This document shows, piece by piece, positions 19,421-29,632 of a DNA stretch of 64,000 nucleotides (its first letter is position 1; each line of letters opens with the position of its first letter). A program made the position numbers and the translations under genes. The notes beneath the pieces are model-generated. The model did not search any database. It saw nothing but the letters and a program-made list of their open reading frames with translations, and had not been told where the DNA came from. The stretch lies in assembly GCF_019931065.1 (NCBI RefSeq), contig NZ_JAIOUQ010000013.1:124001-188000 (forward strand). The letters are read 5' to 3'. This stretch comes from Methanobacterium spitsbergense. GTDB taxonomy: Archaea > Methanobacteriota > Methanobacteria > Methanobacteriales > Methanobacteriaceae.

Positions 19421-19653
19421 GCGGATAAATCAAGTTAATCAACCCTAATTTCTTTTAAACTATAATAATAGTCCTAAAATATCAAAGCTTACATCAAATT
19501 TACAATAACCTTAATTAGATGGATATATTATAGTTTTTATATAATTATCGTTAACAGAATAAGTTTCTTTTAAGAAGAATAATTTTAAATGGAAATAATT
19601 TTAAGTAACTACAGAATAATGATAAACACATCTAAATTGTAGGGAGATCTATC

Positions 19654-20697
19654 ATGGATGATATTTACGAAAATTCTCTTGAAGGGAATATAACAAAAAA
19701 AGATGCTTTAAAACTGATTGATTCAAATCCATTTGAATTATTCAATATTGCAGACAGGTTAAGACAGGAAATAGTTGGAGATAATGTCACATTTGTATCC
19801 AACAAGGCTATAGATATCACAGACCACTGCATGATCAAATGTGAATTCTGTTCATTTAGGGATCATCTTGGATATGAAATGACTGTTGAAGAAATATTGG
19901 AAAGTGTTGAAGATTCACAAACAATAGGTGCAACAGAGATATGTCTCTTTGGGGGAATAATGCCCCATATGACAGTTGATTATTATGGAGAGATAATAAA
20001 AGCCATAAAAACTAAATACAATATAAAATTGCATGCACTTTCACCTGTTGAGATATACCAAACAGCAAAAAATTCTGAAATGACCACATTTGAAGCTTTA
20101 GAAATTCTCAAAAAGGCAGGTATGGACACCATGACAGGTGCATCCGCAGAGATACTTGTTGATTCAGTGAGAAAGCAAATATGTCCAAATAAAGTATCAA
20201 CAGCAGAATGGGTGAAAATAATTAAAGAAGCCCATAGTCTGGATATCCCTACAACTTCCACAATAATGTACGGTAGTGTTGAAACATGGGAGGATCGAAT
20301 TGATCATCTAATGATACTTCGAGATATTCAACGTGAAACAAATGGATTCACAGAACTGGTGCCATTAACCTTTCTAGGACTCAACAATAACCTTGGTCAA
20401 AAATCGATTGGTGCTAGTGGTATGGACGATCTGAAAATACATGCAATTTCCAGGGTAATATTTGGCTGGGACATGCCCAACATCCAAGTTTCATGGGTAA
20501 AACTTGGTATCAGAACTTCCCAGATAGCACTCTGTTGTGGAGCCAACGATCTAGGAGGCACAATGATGGAAGATAAGATTTCAGTTGCAGCAGGTGCATC
20601 TCATGGTGAGTATCTACCACGTGATGGAATGATAAAAATAATAGAAGCTATTGGACGCCATCCTGTAGAAAGAAACACTGTTTATGAGTATATTTAA
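19654..20697 (+). CDS. cofH: CofH-type radical SAM enzyme (FO synthase subunit 2 family)
   Basis: CofH joins 5-amino-6-ribitylaminouracil to a tyrosine-derived fragment and, with CofG, makes FO, the chromophore of coenzyme F420. The 347 residues carry the [4Fe-4S] motif C-x3-C-x2-C ('CMIKCEFC', about 59-66). The CofH-like 'ASAEILVDSVRKQICP' and the C-terminal 'CGANDLGGTMMEDKIS' are present. The cluster region reads FCSFRD rather than the common FCAF, so this may be one of two paralogues often seen in Methanobacteriales. cofG is not in the window. A GGGAGA site precedes the ATG by 8 bases. Confidence 0.85.
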   Translation: MDDIYENSLEGNITKKDALKLIDSNPFELFNIADRLRQEIVGDNVTFVSNKAIDITDHCMIKCEFCSFRDHLGYEMTVEEILESVEDSQTIGATEICLFGGIMPHMTVDYYGEIIKAIKTKYNIKLHALSPVEIYQTAKNSEMTTFEALEILKKAGMDTMTGASAEILVDSVRKQICPNKVSTAEWVKIIKEAHSLDIPTTSTIMYGSVETWEDRIDHLMILRDIQRETNGFTELVPLTFLGLNNNLGQKSIGASGMDDLKIHAISRVIFGWDMPNIQVSWVKLGIRTSQIALCCGANDLGGTMMEDKISVAAGASHGEYLPRDGMIKIIEAIGRHPVERNTVYEYI

Positions 20698-20702
20698 TTA
20701 AA

Positions 20703-21053
20703 TTATAACATTGCTCCTAAAAACTTGCCAGTTCTGGCATCAACCTTTGAAACAACAATGGGCTGACCATAATTTTTAAGTCCCGAATCATTATCATATA
20801 ATGTAATCAGGTAATATGGATTCTGTCAATTCTGTATTAAAGTAACACCATATCGTACTTCACCAAAGGCAGGTATATTTGAATTGGCTATGGAAATAGC
20901 TTCACTAGGGTTTATAATGTTAGAATTAGTGGATAGTTTGTTGGTGGTTATTAATGATGGATATTTTACAAGGGTGTTATTAGAATTGAATGTGAATCCA
21001 ATAACAGCAAAGATCATTATCACAATTATAAGTAATTTTACTCTATTATCCAA
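20703..21053 (-). pseudogene. PepSY-like exported protein gene interrupted by in-frame TGA
   Basis: The frame runs from ATG 21053 to TAA 20703-20705 (116 codons), but a TGA falls at 20826-20828. The first 75 codons give an N-terminal hydrophobic segment and 'INPSEAISIANSNIP' followed by 'GEVRYGVTLIQN'. The frame after the TGA continues as 'QNPYYLITLYDNDSG' and '...IVVSKVDARTGKFLGAML'. Both halves read as one PepSY-like small domain, so the stop most likely replaced a TGG (Trp). The gene converges on cofH with only 5 bases between stops. Confidence 0.65.
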
Positions 21054-21128
21054 TAAAAATCACCATTACCAATTTTATAAAGATCATTATTGATCAATCA
21101 TATTATCCATATAAATAGGATTTTTTTA

Positions 21129-22103
21129 CTATCTCTCGTAAACAAATTTGGGAACTGCATCATCGAATGGATCAAAGGTTTCTATATTTTTAACCTCGGT
21201 ACACTTCATACTCACCATTGAATGCAGAGAGGAAGGAAGTCTCAAAATCCTTTTAAGGTCAATGGAAACTTTAGCATCTACCAAGCTCATATTCATAGAT
21301 GCAATCCCTTTTATAACCTTTCTGTATCGTTGAGGGCCGATTTTATTCTTGAACATACCCCAATTATCAAGCTCAATAAGTTGCCTGTGTTTTAGAACGT
21401 CTTTAAGCAGTTTTTTATTCACCTCATCTAGTTCAGAATTTTCATTTAAATGAAGAATTGCATATTTAACACGCTTAGTGAAAACATTAGGATATCCAAA
21501 AGGAATCACAAAATGTTCATAGGATACCTTTTCAAAGTCTAAACTATACTCATTTTCCGGTACATCAGCACCAACAAGGTATTTGACAATCTGTGACCTT
21601 ACATCAGTGTTAACACTCATCACATCATTGTCTAAAACCCTGATATGATATCCCCTTCCAGAGTATACAACATGTATATTTTGAAGACCTAAATCCCCTT
21701 TCAGTGTATCTATTATACCTAAAACTATTTCACGAGCTTCGTTTAAACAGATTTCACATACACCTTCACATTCACAGGTTCTTACAGGTATATCCTTTGC
21801 ATCCACATCAAAAACAAGCTCAGCTTTTGTCCATCTATCCCTTCTTCTAGGTTTATCATAGAATGCAACAGAACAATATGCAGCAAAAGGAGTTCTGACC
21901 TTTAAAAAACGTTTGAGTAAATCAGGAGTTCTGAAAACTTTATACCTATCGTTAGGGCCCCTTCCAACATGATCAAAACCGAACTCTCTTTCCTGTATTG
22001 ATTGGATTATGTATTCAGGAACCTGTTTAATATTCCATTCTTCCCTATAATATCTTTTCCTCTCTTCGGGACTTGCTGGAGTTAAATATTCGATTTTTAC
22101 CAT
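21129..22103 (-). CDS. priS: DNA primase small (catalytic) subunit
   Basis: The archaeal/eukaryal-type primase catalytic subunit makes RNA/DNA primers for replication together with PriL. The 324-residue length is normal. The catalytic acidic motif '[10 protein letters not shown]' (about 94-103), the zinc-binding cysteine cluster '[10 protein letters not shown]' (about 109-118) and '[10 protein letters not shown]' (about 146-155) are all visible. It follows priL by about 85 bases on the same strand, so the two form a likely operon. AGGAAATAAGAG lies upstream of the ATG. Confidence 0.96.
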   Translation of the reverse strand: MVKIEYLTPASPEERKRYYREEWNIKQVPEYIIQSIQEREFGFDHVGRGPNDRYKVFRTPDLLKRFLKVRTPFAAYCSVAFYDKPRRRDRWTKAELVFDVDAKDIPVRTCECEGVCEICLNEAREIVLGIIDTLKGDLGLQNIHVVYSGRGYHIRVLDNDVMSVNTDVRSQIVKYLVGADVPENEYSLDFEKVSYEHFVIPFGYPNVFTKRVKYAILHLNENSELDEVNKKLLKDVLKHRQLIELDNWGMFKNKIGPQRYRKVIKGIASMNMSLVDAKVSIDLKRILRLPSSLHSMVSMKCTEVKNIETFDPFDDAVPKFVYER

Positions 22104-22187
22104 CTCTTATTTCCTTTTTTATATTTTTAAATTAAAGTTTGAAGAATTAAATCCGTTAATATTGTTCAACATGATAAAATGGTCATT

Positions 22188-23540
22188 TTAATCCTTAATA
22201 TCCTCTTCAACAGCTGATTCAGCTTTTGATTCTTTTTTAACAACCCAAATTTTCCTGTTATAATAGGAAAGGGGGTTTCCAATTTTTTTACAGGTTTCAT
22301 CGGGTTTGCATAAACTTGGTAGATGTATTTTAACCTTCTCACAACTCATGGGTGTGTACCATGTTGTTTCACCTTCATTTTTAAGTTCAGGGTTTTGGTG
22401 CATACCAAATCCAAGTTTTGCATTTAAATTGACCTTATCTTGAGGCTGGTCTTCAAACAATGGTGGACTACATCTTTCTGCAGCTCCAAATATTAAAGGG
22501 AGTATTTCGTTTTGAATAATGGAAAGTGTTGGATCTACATCAGAAATCTGTTTTGTTATGTTTTCACTGAAAACAGCAGGATATAAACGTGCATATGATA
22601 TAAATGGTGTTAAAAACATAATTATGGCATCGTTCCGCCCTCCAGATTTCATACCTTCCATAACCTTTTTAACACAAGGAGGGAATGCTTTAGGGTTCAA
22701 AGCAGATGCCTTTACACTTCCACCATAACCGCCACTGCCTTGTCCGAATGTCTGTACAGATGCTAACAGTACCTCAGAAATTTTATCGGCTAATTCCAGA
22801 AGTATGGGGTTGGGTTCTATTTCTCTATTGGATCTTTCACCCACCTGCCGAATATAATTCTCTGTATTCTGCATCACCATCTTGATCATTACCAGTTCCT
22901 TGATCCTGTCTCCTATGAGTGCTTCATACATTTTTTCTGGTTTTCTGCCCTGAATTTTATGGCTAAATCTTTCAAGAAAATCATCCTTGTCAAGAATTAT
23001 TTCCCCACTATCAAGAATGAGTTCGTGCAACTTAAGTTTCTTTGAACTGATAAGATCTTCAAAAAAAGTCCATTTAATATGTGCAGAACTTAAAAGACTG
23101 TTTAGTATGTTAGTTACAAGTACATTCCTTTCTATTTTTGAAAGTTTACCCAGACGATTTTCAATGAGTTTTCCCTGTGATTCAACCAGAACTCTACTTT
23201 CCCGAGAATTTGGACCATATTTTACTCCTATAGCCTGACATAATAGGAAAAATGCAATTACATCAAATTTATTGATATCTGGATTGAATAGAAAATCGTA
23301 CTGTTTGTGATCAAAATTTCTATCATTCTTTTTCTTGGCATACCATTCAATTCGTTTTAGTGCAAGATCAAAGTAACTTCGTGGAATAAATGAATCATCA
23401 GATATTTCCTGTGATCTGCTTTCGGTAACAATACTCATTAAATCATCATTTTCAGATAATACACCATCAAACTCTCCAAGCTCGCGAACTATCATTTTTC
23501 CTTCATCAGAGAGCGGATTTATAAATGCTACAGAAACCAT
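22188..23540 (-). CDS. priL: DNA primase large subunit
   Basis: The regulatory large subunit of archaeal primase, about 450 residues. The C-terminal half holds an iron-sulfur domain with conserved cysteines: 'FPPCVKKVM', 'ERCSPPLF', 'MSCEKVKI' and 'PSLCKPDETCKKIGNPLSYY'. The frame is open to a GTG at 23555, but a TATA-like TTTTATATTTAA ends only about 17 bases before the ATG at 23540. A leaderless transcript starting at 'MVSVAFINPLSDEGK' is therefore the best fit. It is followed by priS. Confidence 0.93.
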   Translation of the reverse strand: MVSVAFINPLSDEGKMIVRELGEFDGVLSENDDLMSIVTESRSQEISDDSFIPRSYFDLALKRIEWYAKKKNDRNFDHKQYDFLFNPDINKFDVIAFFLLCQAIGVKYGPNSRESRVLVESQGKLIENRLGKLSKIERNVLVTNILNSLLSSAHIKWTFFEDLISSKKLKLHELILDSGEIILDKDDFLERFSHKIQGRKPEKMYEALIGDRIKELVMIKMVMQNTENYIRQVGERSNREIEPNPILLELADKISEVLLASVQTFGQGSGGYGGSVKASALNPKAFPPCVKKVMEGMKSGGRNDAIIMFLTPFISYARLYPAVFSENITKQISDVDPTLSIIQNEILPLIFGAAERCSPPLFEDQPQDKVNLNAKLGFGMHQNPELKNEGETTWYTPMSCEKVKIHLPSLCKPDETCKKIGNPLSYYNRKIWVVKKESKAESAVEEDIKD

Positions 23541-23684
23541 GATAATCATATGCACTTTAAATATAAAATAGGTTATGAGAGCAGTGGATAAATAATAAAT
23601 TCAAATTCATATTTAAACTGCCACTTTCATTGGAAATACAATAAAATATTTGTAATATTTGTAATTCCAAAAAAGGCTGTCTTT

Positions 23685-24518
23685 TTACTCCATCATGTAA
23701 AATAATGCTAATGTCCGTGCATAGAACATATAAAAATATGGAATCAAGGTTAGAGATAGTATAGTTGATATTAATATGAAATTCAGGAAACTACCTATGA
23801 ATGCTATTATATTTGATACAAACATGAAGATCAAAAATATAATTCCAGTTACAATATACCATTTAATTAAATTAATCCATCCAATGTCTGAGATTTCTTC
23901 AATTATCTCCTTTATTCTGAATGCTGATCTTAATTCACCTTCATAGTATGCCATATGTGCAATTGCAACTAAAAAGATTGGAATAATCAAAAGCAAAATA
24001 CATATAAAAATTATGGAATATTCCTGGAATAAATTTAATGTTATTACTATAATATTTTCTATCCCAGGCAAGGTTTCTGAAACCAGATACACTGCAGGAT
24101 TAATTCCAGTACTTTCTAAACTCGTGTATGCCATTCCAAGGATAGATAAATCAAATCCGGTAAATAATAGTAGTATAAGAAGTATTATAATTAAAATTGG
24201 GACAACTAAATATACAATGGAAACTAAAAATACTTTCATTCCATCAATTAACATGTTAGTCCATGCATTGAATTCAGGCGGTTTATTTTCTTCATTTAAA
24301 GAAGTTTTTATGATTTTAAACATATACCCATTTACAAAAAGTCCAGTTATGAATCCAACACAAATTAATGGAAATAGCACATAATTGCTTGTATAACCTA
24401 GTGAAATTGCATTTCCGATTATGCTACTTACCCATACTATTATTCCTAATATTAAAATATTCTTCCAGTCTGTGAAAGGATATCGTAATGAATCTTTTAT
24501 TATTCCTGATATATCCAT
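23685..24518 (-). CDS. DUF4013 family membrane protein
   Basis: 277 residues with about six hydrophobic segments, beginning near 20-45, 48-68, 95-120, 150-185, 220-245 and 248-275. The N-terminal 'SLRYPFTDWKNILILG' is typical of DUF4013 proteins, which are common in Methanobacteriales and have no known function. The gene is single, downstream of nothing on its strand; the next gene downstream is priL's neighbour region with no clear link. Confidence 0.75.
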   Translation of the reverse strand: MDISGIIKDSLRYPFTDWKNILILGIIVWVSSIIGNAISLGYTSNYVLFPLICVGFITGLFVNGYMFKIIKTSLNEENKPPEFNAWTNMLIDGMKVFLVSIVYLVVPILIIILLILLLFTGFDLSILGMAYTSLESTGINPAVYLVSETLPGIENIIVITLNLFQEYSIIFICILLLIIPIFLVAIAHMAYYEGELRSAFRIKEIIEEISDIGWINLIKWYIVTGIIFLIFMFVSNIIAFIGSFLNFILISTILSLTLIPYFYMFYARTLALFYMME

Positions 24519-24738
24519 AATTTGCCTCTTTTTTCATTAAATATTTTATAATTTAATATATGGGATTATTTAATATAAATTAGTGTTTTGATTTTATAGG
24601 GACATCACATTCTATAATTTTTTGTCAAATTAATTATTTAATCAAAGTTAAGACATATAATAACCCAATTCATAGACTAAGATGTCAATATTAAAAAGTG
24701 ATAAAATTTATTATATTCAATAAGAAGGGGATCAATAC

Positions 24739-24894
24739 ATGAATCAATTTGAACTATTTATTATTCTAGATAAAGCTAAAACTGTACCCCTAGAGAAAGC
24801 GGAAATACAAGAATTAAGTCAAACATCTGAAATACAGGAAATAATGAATCAACTAGGTTTAGTACCAGGACCTGTTGATATTGTGAGACTGTAA
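24739..24894 (+). CDS. Small ORF, 51 residues, possibly frameshifted at its end
   Basis: ATG at 24739 with an AGGGGATC ribosome binding site encodes 51 residues (MNQFELFIILDKAK... ending VDIVRL). I recognise no family. The other frame continues past the stop as 'ETVKSIIEDLKKHYE' to a TAG at 24932, with the joint at about 24884. That tail has the character of real coding sequence, so the gene may have gained one base. Small and charged; presumably cytoplasmic. Confidence 0.4.
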   Translation: MNQFELFIILDKAKTVPLEKAEIQELSQTSEIQEIMNQLGLVPGPVDIVRL

Positions 24895-25058
24895 AATCAA
24901 TAATTGAAGATCTTAAGAAACATTATGAATAGGGGAGTAATGTTGAAAGGATAATAAATTCAATATAATTATTGGAAATTAACTTGAATAAAATAATAAC
25001 CTAAAGTTAAAAAAAATAACTATTAGTCAATATTCTAAACAGAGATGGAGAAAATAGA

Positions 25059-25241
25059 ATGGCCATTTATTATGGAACTAGTATAGTAATTATAATTGAA
25101 AATTTAGAAGGCGACGATGTAAAGGTTCAACATGAAAATGTAATCGAAGAAGTCCCTATTATTGAACTGGAAGCTGACGGTGGAATTGAAGAGATACGAG
25201 ATGCGATTAGAAATTTACAATGGACAAAAATAGATGAATAA
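25059..25241 (+). CDS. Small acidic protein, 60 residues
   Basis: ATG at 25059 with GGAG upstream encodes 60 residues: 'MAIYYGTSIVIIIENLEGDD' followed by 'IEEVPIIELEADGGIEEIRDAIRNLQW'. It is acidic, without a signal or membrane segment. I recognise no family. Its composition and ribosome binding site favour a real gene. It lies about 165 bases after the preceding small ORF on the same strand. Confidence 0.5.
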   Translation: MAIYYGTSIVIIIENLEGDDVKVQHENVIEEVPIIELEADGGIEEIRDAIRNLQWTKIDE

Positions 25242-25574
25242 TTGATGAAATAATTATTAAAAAAAATGATTTGAAAAAGAATTACTCATAACTATTAGTA
25301 GCCTAGATTGTTCTTATATTAAATTAATTCCATACTTTGTATAGAATTATTTAAGAAATTATAAATATTTTTTATGAATAGAAAAATATCCATGTTCACA
25401 AACTCAAATATTTTATATAGGGAATATTATAAACCATTTATTGTATATATCACATCTATTATAGAGTCTAATTCATAGAGTAGATTTTTAATTTAAATTT
25501 TAACTTTAAAGTTAGATAACCTTATATATCCAACTTTTAATTCATATAAGTCTTTAAAATAAGGAGGAATAAGA
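25242..25574. other. Intergenic region before metG
   Basis: AT-rich, no gene seen. TAATTCCATAC (25325-25335) and GTATAGAATTA (25339-25349) form an 11-bp stem with one mismatch and a 3-base loop. The right end contains the metG promoter (listed separately). Confidence 0.4.
25501..25530 (+). promoter_or_regulatory. metG promoter with adjacent palindrome
   Basis: The perfect 14-base palindrome TAACTTTAAAGTTA (25501-25514) lies 6 bases upstream of a TATA box CTTATATATC (25521-25530). The TTG start of metG is at 25575. A palindrome touching the BRE/TATA region is where archaeal repressors or activators bind, but the AT-rich context makes chance possible. Confidence 0.45.
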
Positions 25575-27551
25575 TTGAGTAAGGTATTTATCACATCTGC
25601 ACTTCCATATGCAAATGGTCCATGTCACTTAGGGCATCTGAGATCAACATACATACCTGCAGATATATATGCAAGGTACAATAGGATGAAAGGAAGGGAC
25701 GTGCTCTTCGTATGTGCAACAGATGAGCATGGAACACCCATAGCAGTCAGAGCAGAGCAAGAAGGAAAGCAGCCTATAGAAGTTGCAGGTAGATACTATG
25801 AGATGATAAAAAAGGATCTTGATGCTTGTAGTATATCACTGGATAACTTCTCAAGAACAACAGATCCAAAACATTATGAAATATCACAGAACTTCTTTTT
25901 AAAACTCTATGAAAAGGGTTATATCTATGAAAAAATTATTAAACAACCTTACTGTAAAGAATGTGCGAGATTCCTCCCTGACAGATATGTGGAAGGTAAA
26001 TGTCCAAATTGTGGTGGTGAAGCAAGGGGAGATCATTGCGAAACATGTGGAAGACATCTGGAACCAACACAGGTAATTGAACCAACATGTCTTATCTGTA
26101 AATCAACACCAGAGATTCGTGAATCCAAACAATATTTCTTTGAACTAAGTAAATTCCAAGATGAACTCAATGAATGGATCCAATCTAATGACCAGCTTCC
26201 ACCAAACGTTAAAAATTATGCTCTTCAATGGTTGAAAGAAGGGCTAAAGGACTGGATACTCACAAGAGATATGGAATGGGGAATACCTGTACCTCTTGAA
26301 GATGCTGAGGGTAAAATTATATATGTATGGGGAGAAGCATTCCTTGGATATATATCATCGGCTGCTCAATGGTCGGAAAAAACTGGTAAACCTTGGGAAG
26401 ATTACTGGAATGACAAAGCCGTCCATTTCATTGGTAAAGATATAATTTACCATCACAGCATATTTTGGCCCGCACTTTTAATGGCCTACGGATGTAAACT
26501 TCCATATACCATAATTGCAGGGGAATATCTGTCCCTTGAAGGTATGAAGATGTCAACAAGTAAAAACTGGGTAATATGGGCATCCGATTTTCTTGAAACA
26601 TTCGATTCAGATACACTCAGATATTATTTAATTGCCAATGCACCGCTAACACGTGATACAGACTTCTCATGGGAAGACTTCCAGAGAAGGGTTAATGATG
26701 AACTGGCAGATGTGCTTGGAAACTTCCTTCACAGAACATTCACATTCACTACACGCTTTTTTGATGGAAAAATACCAGAACCATCAGATTTTGATGAATA
26801 TGATAAAGAATTTGAATCCAAGATAAAGGCCCTTCCAGAAATTGTTGGGAATTACATTGAAAAATTCAAATTCAGGGAAGGTTTAATAGAAATTACTAAA
26901 CTTGCCAAATATGGAAACAAATATTTCAACGATAAAGAACCTTGGAAAACTGTCAAAACAGATAAAAAAACAGCTGGAAACTGTTTATATCTTTCAAATC
27001 AGCTTGCAAAAACCATGGCAGTTACACTTATTCCATACATGCCCGTTAAGACACTGGAAATATTCAAAACATTAAATATGAACAGTGATATTAACTGGGA
27101 TAATGCCGCAGATTTTATCCCCTCCGGTCATGAATTAGGTGAAGCTAATCCCATCTTCTTAAAGGTCGAAGATGATGTTATTAAAAATGAAAAACAAGAA
27201 CTTTACAAAAATTTAAAGGATGTTGAAACTATGAAGGATGAAATTTCTATTGATGATTTTGCAGCTATGGATCTAAGGGTTGGAAAGGTTGTAGGTGCAG
27301 AGAATGTAAAAAAATCAGATAATCTCTTAAAACTCATGGTAGATATTGGTGAAAAGCAGCTACAAGTTGTTGCAGGTGTTGCAAAGAAATACTCACCAGA
27401 AGAAGTTTTAAACAGAACTGTTATTGTACTGGTCAATCTACCGCCTGCAAAACTTTTTGGAATAAAATCTGAAGGTATGCTACTTGCAACCGACAACAAC
27501 ATGAGTCTTTTAACTGTTGAAGATGCTGACATCGGTGAAAAAATAAAATGA
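25575..27551 (+). CDS. metG: Methionyl-tRNA synthetase with C-terminal tRNA-binding domain
   Basis: This class I synthetase charges tRNA-Met. The 658 residues include the HIGH-equivalent HLGH (18-21) and a zinc knuckle region with four C-x2-C pairs (about 128-178). KMSTSK lies near 324. An EMAPII/Trbp111-like OB domain from about 550 to the end begins '[14 protein letters not shown]'. That appended domain raises tRNA affinity. TTG start with AGGAGGA 7 bases before. The stop overlaps the start of the DUF530 gene by 4 bases (ATGA). Confidence 0.97.
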   Translation: MSKVFITSALPYANGPCHLGHLRSTYIPADIYARYNRMKGRDVLFVCATDEHGTPIAVRAEQEGKQPIEVAGRYYEMIKKDLDACSISLDNFSRTTDPKHYEISQNFFLKLYEKGYIYEKIIKQPYCKECARFLPDRYVEGKCPNCGGEARGDHCETCGRHLEPTQVIEPTCLICKSTPEIRESKQYFFELSKFQDELNEWIQSNDQLPPNVKNYALQWLKEGLKDWILTRDMEWGIPVPLEDAEGKIIYVWGEAFLGYISSAAQWSEKTGKPWEDYWNDKAVHFIGKDIIYHHSIFWPALLMAYGCKLPYTIIAGEYLSLEGMKMSTSKNWVIWASDFLETFDSDTLRYYLIANAPLTRDTDFSWEDFQRRVNDELADVLGNFLHRTFTFTTRFFDGKIPEPSDFDEYDKEFESKIKALPEIVGNYIEKFKFREGLIEITKLAKYGNKYFNDKEPWKTVKTDKKTAGNCLYLSNQLAKTMAVTLIPYMPVKTLEIFKTLNMNSDINWDNAADFIPSGHELGEANPIFLKVEDDVIKNEKQELYKNLKDVETMKDEISIDDFAAMDLRVGKVVGAENVKKSDNLLKLMVDIGEKQLQVVAGVAKKYSPEEVLNRTVIVLVNLPPAKLFGIKSEGMLLATDNNMSLLTVEDADIGEKIK

Positions 27552-29119
27552 ATGAATCTGTTTTAATTGCCAATGCCGAAAGATTCCTTGACGGAATAAG
27601 ACACAACTGGGTTAAAGCCGAAGAAATCAGTGATTTTAAAAGTTTCATAAAGATATACCAATATCTTAAAAAAAATCTTGAAGATCTCTTGGAATTAAGA
27701 GACACAATGGAGATTAAAGGATATAAAACACCTTACAGATCTCTTATGAAGTACGGGCGCACACCCAAGTCAGAGATGAAAGTCGAAGATATCTATGATG
27801 TGAACAAACACACCCAGTACTTTAGAATGAATGCTGCAGCCAAAAAAAATATTTTAGACAGGGTAAAATCTGCAATTGCCTCCCATAAAATAGCTATAGG
27901 TCATCTGGAAGAATATGCAAACTTGAGTTGTAATGCATGCAGTAGTAAATTCACAGGGCATGAACTCGCAAATTTCTTAGATGGAAGCTGCAGCTGTGGT
28001 TCAAGTGAAATTCAGCTTGAAATAAATCACCAGGGAGTTCACAGACTGGAAATAATTAAATATCTCCCATTATCTGGAGAATACATGGTAAAAATGTCTG
28101 AATTATCTCCAATGGGAAGGGATGCATTTAGAAAGATAGTGAGAATTCTTAAACATGAAAAGAGGGGAATTGTAAAAACACTATCATTAGTTGTCAAGGT
28201 TTTTGAAGATGGCAGATGGGTTAGAAAAAGAGTTAACATCGATGCCAAGGATCAAATGAATTATGAACGTGAAATACGTCGAGAATATGGTTCAAATGCC
28301 CGTATAGAATTTATGCAGTTTCATCGTAAAAAACCATCCATAATAAATGATAAACATGTGCAAACTGCACTATCAATTGGATATGTCAAACTAGCAGAAA
28401 AAAGAGCAAGAGACGTTTTCAAACTTATTCTTGATAATAACATTAAAAATAAGGATAAACTTCAAACATATGATGAAATACATGTAAATGCTAAAAAAAT
28501 GGCAACTAAAATGGTTGAAGACGTTGGGGATTTGGAACATATAAAAAATGAATTGGTACAGGAAAACCTTATTAAAGAAGGACTTGTGAATAAGAGGGGA
28601 ACCTACGATAAAGAACTTGAACATGACCTAAAATCACGGAAAAACCTAGAAAAAAACCTTTTTGTTGAAGTACCACGTGTTATGATTTTATGGGACATAT
28701 TGAAATGTTATCTTTCAACAAGCTATGATCGAAGGAGTAAATATTCTGGACCATTCCCTAATCTGCGCCCAAACCTTGACAGCAACCAGATCAGGGCATT
28801 TGAAGATTTTGACCAAGATGTTGTAAATATATTAAAAAAATTCATGCATGAAAACATAGAATATATGCCGAACATTAAAAATTTACTCTCAAAGAAATTT
28901 GAAATGGAAAATAAAATGAAAGGACTACATGTTAAGACTAATTCTAATGCTGCAGGTGCGGTTCTTCTAAACACAACAGGTAAACTTCCAATCGAAGTAG
29001 CTGCGCATGTTTTCTGTGTTGATCCAGAAGTTGTTAGGGTAGAAAGGAATAAATTTGAAACCTTTGGAAAACCCCAGACTAAGAAAGCAAAGCAATTCCT
29101 TGAAATGATAAAGGGATAA
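27548..29119 (+). CDS. DUF530 family protein with zinc-ribbon cysteines
   Basis: 523 residues matching, as I recall it, the DUF530 family of methanogens, whose function is unknown. Cysteines in 'CNACSSKF' (about 126-133) and 'GSCSCGSSE' (about 146-154) form a C-x2-C...C-x-C pattern that could bind zinc. The C-terminal ~40 residues ('[21 protein letters not shown]') look like a small helical domain. It overlaps metG by 4 bases and is followed within 16 bases by a helix-turn-helix gene, so the three are co-transcribed. Soluble. Confidence 0.75.
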   Translation: MNESVLIANAERFLDGIRHNWVKAEEISDFKSFIKIYQYLKKNLEDLLELRDTMEIKGYKTPYRSLMKYGRTPKSEMKVEDIYDVNKHTQYFRMNAAAKKNILDRVKSAIASHKIAIGHLEEYANLSCNACSSKFTGHELANFLDGSCSCGSSEIQLEINHQGVHRLEIIKYLPLSGEYMVKMSELSPMGRDAFRKIVRILKHEKRGIVKTLSLVVKVFEDGRWVRKRVNIDAKDQMNYEREIRREYGSNARIEFMQFHRKKPSIINDKHVQTALSIGYVKLAEKRARDVFKLILDNNIKNKDKLQTYDEIHVNAKKMATKMVEDVGDLEHIKNELVQENLIKEGLVNKRGTYDKELEHDLKSRKNLEKNLFVEVPRVMILWDILKCYLSTSYDRRSKYSGPFPNLRPNLDSNQIRAFEDFDQDVVNILKKFMHENIEYMPNIKNLLSKKFEMENKMKGLHVKTNSNAAGAVLLNTTGKLPIEVAAHVFCVDPEVVRVERNKFETFGKPQTKKAKQFLEMIKG

Positions 29120-29135
29120 AAGGGGTTGAATTTTT

Positions 29136-29594
29136 TTGGCCGAAGAAATACACATTAACGAACAACTATCTTCACGTAAGATCATGGAAGTCTTGGATAG
29201 TAACCCTGATCTTGTAAAGATAACATGTCCTGTTAGTATTTACAACAGAATATCAAAGAAGTACATGAAAGCACTGCATGAACTTGGTGTTAAAGTTGAA
29301 CCCGTTCATAGAAGGGGCAGACCCAAGAAATATGATTCCAACGATGCAACCAGAATCCAAAACATGCTGGATAATGGTGAAAGTCCCAAAGACATAGCAA
29401 AAAAGCTGAACCTCCCTGTTAAAACAATCTATTATCTTAAAAATTCTAGCCTTAAAAGAGGTAGAAAAGTTAAATATACTCCAGAAAAAGCTAAAGAAGT
29501 AAAAAGATTATATAGTAAAGGAATTCCTGCCAAAAAAATATCAGAAAATCTTAAAATACCATTAAGAACTGTTTATTTATTAATTAAACGTTAA
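29136..29594 (+). CDS. DNA-binding protein with two resolvase-type helix-turn-helix repeats
   Basis: 152 residues. The N-terminal ~55 residues are a separate helical part ('SSRKIMEVLDSNPDLVKITCP'). A basic RRGRPKKYD AT-hook-like linker (about 59-67) leads into a first helix-turn-helix ('ESPKDIAKKLNLPVKTIYYL', 81-100). After a second basic RGRKVKY comes the repeat 'GIPAKKISENLKIPLRTVYLL' split over 129-149. This is the HTH found in resolvases without a catalytic domain, so it probably binds DNA as a regulator. TTG start at 29136 with AGGGG before it. Confidence 0.75.
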   Translation: MAEEIHINEQLSSRKIMEVLDSNPDLVKITCPVSIYNRISKKYMKALHELGVKVEPVHRRGRPKKYDSNDATRIQNMLDNGESPKDIAKKLNLPVKTIYYLKNSSLKRGRKVKYTPEKAKEVKRLYSKGIPAKKISENLKIPLRTVYLLIKR

Positions 29595-29632
29595 TTTTTT
29601 TTTAACTTTAATTTTATTACAAAATCCCAATT

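Noticed and set aside
20826..20828. In-frame TGA read as selenocysteine
   Set aside because: The rest of the window shows no selenoprotein, Methanobacteriales are not known to use selenocysteine, and no hairpin like a SECIS was evident after the stop. A TGG-to-TGA mutation is simpler.
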